The notes under the pieces: generated by a model
Databases searched by the model: none
Seen by the model: only the letters and a program-made list of their open reading frames with translations
Told to the model about the DNA's origin: nothing
Position numbers and translations under genes: made by a program
Shown: piece after piece, positions 1 to 5,115 of the stretch
Layout: each line of letters opens with the position of its first letter
Numbering within the stretch: the first letter of the stretch is position 1
From: an uncultured Rhodopirellula sp.
GTDB lineage: Bacteria > Planctomycetota > Planctomycetia > Pirellulales > Pirellulaceae
Length of the DNA stretch: 5,115 nt
Reading direction: 5' to 3'
NCBI GenBank assembly: GCA_913061385.1
Contig: CAJXTM010000378.1
Span: forward strand, 1-5,115

Positions 1-48
1 CGAGATCAGCCTCGGTCTCGTGGGCTCGGAGATGTGTATAAGAGACAG
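1..48 (+). other. Nextera i7-side sequencing adapter (artefact, not genomic)
   Basis: This stretch is library-construction DNA. It reads as the end of the Illumina P7 arm (1-6), an 8-base index CAGCCTCG (7-14, which I recognise as Nextera N710), the Read-2 primer segment (15-29), and the 19-bp engineered Tn5 mosaic end AGATGTGTATAAGAGACAG (30-48). True insert begins at 49. It should be trimmed. Any ORF crossing it carries a spurious tail: the minus-strand gene would read LSLIHISEPTRP in frame, and a shadow frame gives CLLYTSPSPRD. Both are well-known adapter-translation artefacts in protein databases. Confidence 0.99.
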
Positions 49-2151
49 CGTGGGGTAGGGGATGTTGTCCAGAAAGAGCGTTGACGAGTCATACTTGCCG
101 TCTTCGTTTGTGTCTTCCAGATAACGTACTCTTCCTCCAGGTTGACCACGGTCGTCCATGCCCAGTGGATAGTCCGCCATTTCGACGACCCACAGTTTCC
201 CATCAGCTCCCCAGTCGATCGCCACAGGGTCCATCACAAGCGGTTCGGCAGCAACTAATTCAACCTTGAATCCCGCTTGAACTTCGATCGAACCAAGTGA
301 ACGTTCTGGTGTTCTTGGTCCGGGGTCGGATTTTCCGAGCAACTGTGAAAAAGATCTACGGTCTACTCCATCTGGCAGACGATTGGTGTTCTCGTTCTGG
401 ACCCACATGTGCTGTCGGGCAAACCAAACGCCATTGTTGGTGCCATTGCGAACGATCAGTGGGATGTCGTCCACTTCCTCGATGGTACGCGAGTAAAGTC
501 CGGTCTTGGTGTCAAATAATTGTATGCCTGAAAGCTTTCCGTTACTGAAGATGACGTCATCATTTCCATCCTCGTCCAGGTCGACAAAACGAACCCCATT
601 ATCATTGCCATCAAGATTAACCAAGGGAGCAGGAAATGGACCCGCCTTGACCCACTCGCCCCGCTCATTGATCCGCATGATCATCTTTTGCTTTTCATTG
701 GCAATGATGATTTCTGTTGTGCCATCATCATCAATGTCACGCAGGCGAACACCTTGGTCGACACCACCGATTGATGTTGCAATGTTCATTAAAGAATTGG
801 GCAATGAATCGCGTTTGAGCTTGCCATCGGAAAACTCATAGGTGGCTTTGTCCTGGTCGTGGTTGACGAGGATTGAAAAGGTCGACTGTGGTGTGAGTCT
901 TCCTATTTGTGCTCCGTGGTTAATGCGTCGTTGACCATCGCTGGATGTGAATGTCACTTCATGTTGGGTTGATCGCCATTGTTGGTGTGCTGGCTGCCAA
1001 ACTCGCATGTTTTTTTTGCTCTCGTTGCCGATCAGAACGTCGAGGAATCCATCGTCATTCACGTCTGCAATGCGTACTCCATTGTCTTCGCCGTTGTCTG
1101 GTGAGCGGAGCGGTTGGTCGACAAGCAGATTCTGGTTGATCCGATCCATGCAGTCTTTGAAACTGAGGAACTTGACCCGTTTGCCGTACTTGTTGTGGGC
1201 GTAGTCAATCAATTCGATGATCTGATCATTTCGGATCCACCCGTGAGGATGGAACACCAGATTGAACATGCCTTTTTTGATCACTGTCGCATCGAGTGCT
1301 GATTTCATGTCAGCTACAGTGATCGGATTGTTGGGTTGGTGTAGATGTTGAGCCTCCCAGTCGCTGGGGACCATGCAGGGAAATTGCCAGCACAGTTTCC
1401 CAATCACATAGGGATACGGATAGTTTTCAATCGTGTTGACAAACGAGGGAAAGGGGATGTACTTCTTCATCTTGGGATTGCCATCGCTGTCGATGACGAG
1501 GTCTTTTGGCAGTTCCGGGTCTCGGCTGTTGAATACGTTGAAGACACTGCTATCTGCTTGCAGGTAATTTCCCTGAGGCGTTCTTCGATTGAATATTTCG
1601 CTCCATAGACGGGGACTGGGTGTGTTGCGTGAATCACAGCAGGGTGTTCGAAAAGCGACAGGCTGATTCCCGCGGATCGAAGCCATCAGATCGACACATC
1701 GATCGTATGTAGATTTGGCGGTTTCGAAGTGATCACCCTGTAAGCAGGGGCAGGGATGGTCAACTGTGTGGACCTCGATGGATAAGCCTTCGTTGATCCA
1801 CTTTTGCAGTTGCGGATCTTGTGGATTCACATTGCAGGTCATGATGCTGACTGGTGCCCGACCCTGAATGGTTTTGAGTCGTTCCAAAATTGGCCGCAGA
1901 TAGGATTCATACAGTGCCGGGTCACGCATGTCATCGATTGCCAGAGTTACAACTGCATCGACACCTGTTTCACCAACCCATTGAGGGGTAATCAATTTTG
2001 GAAAGTTGGTGCCCGGGTAGTAGGGGTCGGAATACTCGGCCAGATAGCTGTGCGGGTTGTCTGCGGAAACTGGTCGCATCCTTTCGTAGGATAGGCACAG
2101 CCAGGTTGCAATGATGAAACCAAGGGTGAGTTGCTTCGGACAGATGTTCAT
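49..2151 (-). CDS. Secreted NodB-like deacetylase / VCBS-repeat / PVC-type dehydrogenase multidomain protein (3' partial)
   Basis: I translated this as 701 codons from the ATG at 2151, still open where the adapter begins. The start is supported by GAGG six bases upstream and by a Sec signal peptide (hydrophobic core about residues 8-21, likely cleavage VSA|DN at 30/31). Residues about 63-340 resemble a NodB/polysaccharide deacetylase fold: VVTLAIDD (D73, D74), a His pair in EVHTVDH (H128, H132), FRTPCC (R168) and LVFHPHGW (H301, H303). Residues 352-592 hold VCBS/FG-GAP-like repeats with Asp-rich loops at 363-371, 472-480 and 524-532. From about 618 the protein matches the PVC-type membrane-bound dehydrogenase N-terminal domain (TIGR02604-like), with ELVAAEPLVMDPVAIDWG and WVVEMADYPLG. 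Relatives continue for hundreds of residues and often end in a CxxCH heme domain, so most of that module is missing. The probable role is extracytoplasmic glycan deacetylation coupled to sugar oxidation; this is inference, and the deacetylase could be inactive. It is divergent from the gene at 2350 and probably shares its control region. Confidence 0.93.
376..1098 (-). repeat. Five VCBS/FG-GAP-like propeller repeats within the minus-strand gene
   Basis: Residues 352-592 of the minus-strand protein contain a motif of the form NGVRxxDxDxDGxxDxxI. Aligning the central Gly gives positions 358, 413, 467, 519 and 574, a period of 52-55 residues. Copies 1, 3 and 4 keep the Asp-rich calcium-loop pattern (DVNDDGFLD, DIDDDGTTE, DLDEDGNDD). 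Copies 2 (NHGAQIGRLTPQ) and 5 (NNGVWFARQHMW) have lost it. The regular spacing fits successive blades of an integrin-like beta-propeller, typically used for protein or glycan contacts on exported proteins. The repeats are visible at protein level only; the DNA copies are diverged. Confidence 0.8.
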
Positions 2152-2157
2152 CAGTTG

Positions 2158-2163
2158 CCTCAA
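2158..2163 (-). promoter_or_regulatory. Ribosome binding site of the minus-strand gene
   Basis: On the minus strand the bases TTGAGG lie six nucleotides before the ATG at 2151. This is a normal Shine-Dalgarno position and, with the signal peptide that follows, decides the start codon. It contrasts with the plus-strand gene, which has only a poor AGG (2336-2338) eleven bases before its ATG. Confidence 0.65.
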
Positions 2164-2183
2164 AACGATTGCTGGTTGGTGGG

Positions 2184-2221
2184 CACATTCATCCGTTTCG
2201 CAAGAAACTTCACTGAATGTG
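2184..2221. repeat. Nested inverted repeat (compound hairpin) in the divergent intergenic region
   Basis: The outer arms CACATTCA (2184-2191) and TGAATGTG (2214-2221) are perfect 8-bp complements. Inside them lie GTTTC (2195-2199) and GAAAC (2204-2208), a perfect 5-bp stem closing the tetraloop GCAA (2200-2203). The two stems are separated by a 3/5-base internal loop. It falls 33-70 bases upstream of the minus-strand start codon, so it would sit in that gene's 5' leader if the candidate promoter at 2229-2234 is used. No T-run follows it on either strand, so a terminator is unlikely. It could be a protein-binding site or a leader structure. Confidence 0.5.
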
Positions 2222-2223
2222 AA
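2209..2223. promoter_or_regulatory. Operator-like palindrome TTCAC-N5-GTGAA
   Basis: The 5-bp arms TTCAC (2209-2213) and GTGAA (2219-2223) are perfectly inverted around TGAAT. The site overlaps the transcription start expected from the minus-strand TACAAT box, where a repressor could act. It also shares TGAATGTG with the compound hairpin, so the two structures are mutually exclusive. A palindrome this short can occur by chance in 200 bp, so the call is tentative. Confidence 0.25.
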
Positions 2224-2228
2224 CGCTG

Positions 2229-2234
2229 ATTGTA
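2229..2234 (-). promoter_or_regulatory. Candidate -10 box for the minus-strand gene
   Basis: On the minus strand these bases read TACAAT, five of six matches to the sigma70 -10 consensus. Transcription would start near 2222 and leave a leader of about 70 bases. No convincing -35 hexamer lies 16-18 bases upstream (the region is A-rich), so the promoter would be weak, activator-dependent, or not real. Confidence 0.3.
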
Positions 2235-2254
2235 CCGAATGCGAAGCTGGATTT

Positions 2255-2282
2255 TTGGCATCGGTCGTTGTTCTGCTATACT
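2255..2282 (+). promoter_or_regulatory. Near-consensus extended -10 promoter for the plus-strand gene
   Basis: TTGGCA (2255-2260) is five of six matches to the -35 consensus. It is followed after 16 bases by TATACT (2277-2282), five of six matches to the -10 consensus, preceded by TGC, an extended -10 element. Transcription should begin near 2288-2290, giving a leader of about 60 bases before the ATG at 2350. This is the best promoter in the window and points at the LamG/cytochrome gene. It assumes a sigma70-like housekeeping factor. Confidence 0.62.
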
Positions 2283-2289
2283 GATTACC

Positions 2290-2309
2290 GTCAAAGTGAA
2301 TGTTTTGAC
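2290..2309. promoter_or_regulatory. Operator-like palindrome GTCAAA-N8-TTTGAC
   Basis: GTCAAA (2290-2295) and TTTGAC (2304-2309) are perfect 6-bp inverted arms with an 8-base spacer. The site begins at or just after the transcription start predicted from the TTGGCA/TATACT promoter, a typical repressor position. It could equally form a small hairpin in the leader RNA. A 6-bp inverted repeat is not rare by chance in this much sequence, so support comes mainly from its position. Confidence 0.3.
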
Positions 2310-2349
2310 TGCCTCCCGCCTCCCCGTTCTAAATCAGGTATTCCAGTCG

Positions 2350-5066
2350 ATGAGAACCTGCCTCACATGTGTTTTTAACGCTCTGGTTGCATTGTTGCTC
2401 GGTTTTGTCTCAGGCATGGCCACTCATGTGTGTGCTGAAGAAGGCTCAGAGTTTGAACAAAAAATCGCGGCTTCTAATCCTGTGGCCTATTGGGCGTTCG
2501 GTGATTCAGCTGGTTTAGGTGATGGTGCTAAGCCGACGCCCGGTCCAAGAGGTCCCCAACACACTGGGTTTTCGGCAGGCAACATGGGGGTTGCTCTCAA
2601 GGGAGGATCACATGTTGTGGTTCCGGATGAGGGCATTGAGTCACGATTTGATTTTGACCATGGAGATTCATTCTCGGTGGAGGCCATGGTCAATCCAATT
2701 GAGTTGAAGGGGTACTCGGCAATTTTGACGAAGGGGCGGACATCCAATCCGGGCTTTCCAAGTGACAACCAAAACTGGGCTTTTCGACTCACATCTGTTG
2801 GGGGCCAGGCGGGAGTGAATTTCCTGTTCCGCAGTCGAGCCGGTGACCATGGAGCCGCTGATTGGCACCGTTGGACCAGCAAGGAAGGATTCGTTGTCGG
2901 CTCGGGTTGGCATCATGTTGCCCTTACCTACACCTTTGGGAAACCAGAATCGATCCGCGCCTACATTGACGGCAATGAGGTCAAGGGGCAGTGGGACATG
3001 GGGGGCGCAACAACCGCTCCACCTGTAGTCGATGATGATGAAGTCTGGTTGGGATCGACAATGGGAGGCCACCCGACCAATTCTTTTCATGGAACGCTCG
3101 ACGACGTAGCGCTGTACAGAACTGTGGTTCCTGAAAAAATACTCAAAGGCCGTTTCAAGTACATTCCACCTCCGTTACTGCTGCCCGATCCCAATCCCGG
3201 TGTCTTGCAGGTCAACATGCATGGCCCTCTGAGCAGTGATCAATCTTTTCCGAATGATCCTGGCGAATTACTTGCCAGCTGGCAGCAGTCAGAGTTTGGA
3301 TTTCTGCGACTTCCACTCAAATACAACGACTGGGGGATCCGTGAAGACTGGGGGACCGCCGTGATAGTTCGGGCTGTCACCGAAATCGAACTGGAGCCTG
3401 GTGAGTACGAGTTCTTGTTGAGAAGTCGTACCGCGACCAGGTTGTTCATCGATCGGGAACAGGTTGTTTCATTGCCCAAGCAGAAACGCGGCGGCGGTGC
3501 GCACAATCACGTGAAGCCCATCCCTGATGTTGTGCGACCGGGCATGCGACCCCCCGCAATGGATGATGTTGAGAAAATTATCTCATTCTCAAGTTTGGGA
3601 GGACGCCACGCGATCGTGATGGATGTCATGGTCGGTGGGCCGCGATTGCGTCTTGATTTCGGTGAGCCGTGCTTAGCCATTTCCAATGGAACGGACATGT
3701 TTCAATTGCTCACGCCTGGTCAGCAAAATGGCAGTCCACTGACTGATGAGGGTTGGCTGGGATTCGTTGACCGTTTAGGAAAGCAAATCGATGCGATGGA
3801 TATCGTAGACCGTCGACAGGCTGACCAACAACAGGCTTATTGGAACGAAAGGCATCAGTACGCGGCGGAACGTCTTGCCGGAGAAATAACTGAAAAGGAC
3901 ATTGACCAATTAGTCGGTCAACGGATTGTCATGGCAAAACAGAAGGCGGGTGATCCTGATTCCTTCTTCAACAAGCACGTGCGGCCCATCTTTGCCGAGC
4001 ACTGTTACCGTTGTCATGGTGAAAAAGAACGTGGAGAATTGAATCTGCAGTCTCAGGCAAATCTTTTTGCTGGTGGAGAATCCGGCGATGCAGCAGTAGT
4101 ACCTGGAAAACCAGAAGCCAGTTATCTGATGGAACTGGTGACTTCTGGTGCTGGAGATCGGATGCCTCCCAAGGGTGCTGGTTTGAGTAAGAAGCAAATT
4201 GAAATATTGAAAGAGTGGATCACCGAGGGCGGCCGACTTGATTCCACGCCTATCGAAATCGCAGAAGTGCTTCCAATCGTCGATGATTTAACCTTTCTGA
4301 GGAGAGCGTGGCTCGATCTGCTAGGGGTTTCCCCGCCGGTACACGTTGTACGTCAGTTCCTGCAGGATCAGAAAGGCAACAAACGAGCTCGAATGATCGA
4401 CCAATTGTTGGTCGATGAGCGGTGGGCGGATAACTGGGTCGGGTATTGGCAGGATGTCTTGGCTGAAAATCCGAATCTCTTAAAACCGATGTTGAACAAC
4501 ACCGGGCCATTCCGTTACTGGGTTCTGGAGTCATTTCGAGACAACAAGCCCATGGACCGATTTGCAACGGAATTGATCACCATGCGGGGCAGTGTCTGGG
4601 GCGGTGGTGCCGGAGGATTCAGTGTCGCAACCTTGAATGATGTACCAATGGCGGCCAAAGCACACATCATCGGAACAGCATTTCTTGGTGTCGATATGAA
4701 GTGCGCGCGGTGTCACGATGCGCCTTATCACGAAACAACGCAGGAGACATTGTTTCAGTTGGCGGCCATGCTAAAGCGGGAACCGATCAAGGTGCCTGCG
4801 ACCAGCAGTGTACCTGCAGCTTTCTTTGAGCATGTCAGTGCTGGAGGGCGTGAATCGTTGATCGATGTGACTTTGGATATTGGGTCAAAGGTACATCCAG
4901 AGTGGCCTTTCGAACCAGTCAGTGAAGAAGATTTGAGCCGACTGAATTACGATGAAGAAGATTCTCGCGAGAGAGCTGCTGCAAGCGTGACCTTCTCGCG
5001 AAGGTTTGCCGAGGTAATCGTGAATCGTCTCTGGAAGAGGTTGATGGGGGCGGGATTGGTGGAACC
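2350..5066 (+). CDS. Secreted LamG / PA14-like / planctomycete cytochrome C / DUF1549-DUF1553 protein (3' partial)
   Basis: I translated this as 905 codons plus two bases, open into the adapter. The ATG at 2350 is followed at once by a Sec signal peptide (core about residues 9-23, likely cleavage VCA|EE at 29/30), which supports this start despite a weak ribosome site. Residues about 42-265 form a LamG/concanavalin-like domain (NPVAYWAFGD, GSGWHHVALTYTFG, FHGTLDDVALYR). Residues about 285-450 look like a PA14-like beta domain (LEPGEYEFLLRSRTATRLFID). A charged, probably helical linker spans about 485-530. Residues 538-630 match planctomycete cytochrome C (PSCyt1): HVRPIFAEHCYRCHG (C552, C555, H556), with RMPPKG giving M605 as candidate axial ligand. 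DUF1549 (PSCyt2) covers about 640-855 and has its own KCARCHD motif (C785, C788, H789). DUF1553 (PSD1) starts near 875 (FAEVIVNRLWKRLMGAGLVEP) and is cut off. The family's enzymatic role is unknown; an exported, heme-bearing, glycan-associated redox role is inferred. A DUF1501 gene often follows such genes but would lie outside the window. Confidence 0.95.
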
Positions 5067-5115
5067 CTGTCTCTTATACACATCTGACGCTGCCGACGAC
5101 TCCTTACGTGTAGAT
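5067..5115 (+). other. Nextera i5-side sequencing adapter (artefact, not genomic)
   Basis: This is the reverse complement of the Nextera Read-1 arm: mosaic end CTGTCTCTTATACACATCT (5067-5085), primer segment GACGCTGCCGACGA (5086-5099), index CTCCTTAC (5100-5107, the complement of GTAAGGAG, which I recognise as S505), then GTGTAGAT of the P5 arm (5108-5115). True insert ends at 5066. Reading the plus-strand gene through it gives the artefactual tail CLLYTSDAADD. Confidence 0.99.

Noticed and set aside
30..48. Tn5/IS50-like mosaic ends at both contig ends, which could suggest a transposon
   Set aside because: They are the engineered 19-bp mosaic ends fused directly to Illumina primer and index sequence; no transposase gene or target duplication is present.
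6..203. Minus-strand 65-residue ORF ending in CLLYTSPSPRD
   Set aside because: Its C-terminus is translated Nextera adapter, and the rest is an out-of-frame shadow of the dehydrogenase-domain coding region.
506..841. Plus-strand 111-residue ORF
   Set aside because: It is antisense to the VCBS repeats of the minus-strand gene, has no recognisable domain and a Ser/Arg-rich shadow-frame composition. The opposite strand is clearly coding.
1804..2094. Plus-strand 96-residue ORF
   Set aside because: It is antisense to the deacetylase domain, whose motifs (AIDD, HTVDH) are convincing; no ribosome site or family match was seen.
2184..2221. Rho-independent terminator
   Set aside because: The stems are AT-rich and no T-run follows on either strand; it also lies upstream of both genes, not after one.
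2305..2333. Second plus-strand promoter: TTGACT (2305-2310) with TCTAAA (2328-2333)
   Set aside because: The -10 matches only four of six positions and the start would leave a leader of about 10 bases; the TTGGCA/TATACT promoter upstream is clearly better.
2668..3090. Minus-strand 140-residue ORF, and the overlapping one at 2487-2882
   Set aside because: Both are antisense to the LamG domain of the plus-strand gene and carry no motif; they are long only because the coding strand's codon pattern avoids stops in that frame.
4250..4567. Minus-strand 105-residue ORF
   Set aside because: It is antisense to the conserved DUF1549 region; no domain or start signal supports it.
5035..5066. Natural truncation of the plus-strand gene (pseudogene)
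   Set aside because: The reading frame is intact up to the exact first base of the adapter and stops mid-motif in DUF1553, so the break is technical.

Overview
The window is a metagenome-type contig of about 5.0 kb (positions 49-5066) that still carries complete Illumina Nextera adapters at both ends (1-48 and 5067-5115). It holds two large, divergently transcribed protein genes separated by a 198-bp intergenic region. Both genes are cut off by the adapters, so their missing 3' ends are artefacts and not biological truncations. The protein families point to the phylum Planctomycetota (PVC superphylum): a PVC-type 'membrane-bound dehydrogenase' N-terminal domain in one gene, and the planctomycete cytochrome C / DUF1549 / DUF1553 series in the other. 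The genus cannot be named from sequence alone. Base composition looks roughly balanced by eye.

Minus strand, 2151 down to 49: a secreted multidomain protein of at least 701 residues. In order it has a signal peptide, a divergent NodB-like polysaccharide deacetylase domain with recognisable Asp/His metal-ligand motifs, five VCBS/FG-GAP-like beta-propeller repeats with a 52-55 residue period, and the start of a PVC-type sorbosone/glucose-dehydrogenase-like propeller. Relatives with that last domain usually continue into a c-type heme domain, which would lie beyond the contig end.

Intergenic, 2152-2349: a near-consensus extended -10 promoter for the plus-strand gene, a weaker candidate promoter for the minus-strand gene, a nested compound inverted repeat with a tetraloop, and two short operator-like palindromes, each close to one of the predicted transcription starts.

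Plus strand, 2350 to 5066: a secreted protein of at least 905 residues. It has a signal peptide, a LamG/concanavalin-like domain, a PA14-like beta region, a planctomycete cytochrome C domain (CYRCH, with a candidate axial Met), DUF1549 with a second heme motif (CARCH), and the first ~35 residues of DUF1553.

Both products are predicted to be exported, carry carbohydrate-related modules, and are linked to heme or redox domains. A plausible inference is that the locus encodes extracytoplasmic glycan binding, deacetylation and oxidation coupled to c-type cytochromes. This kind of giant modular protein is common in Planctomycetota, but its biochemistry is largely uncharacterised. No RNA genes, CRISPR arrays, transposons or phage genes were seen. 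The only transposon-derived sequences are the engineered Tn5 mosaic ends inside the adapters.
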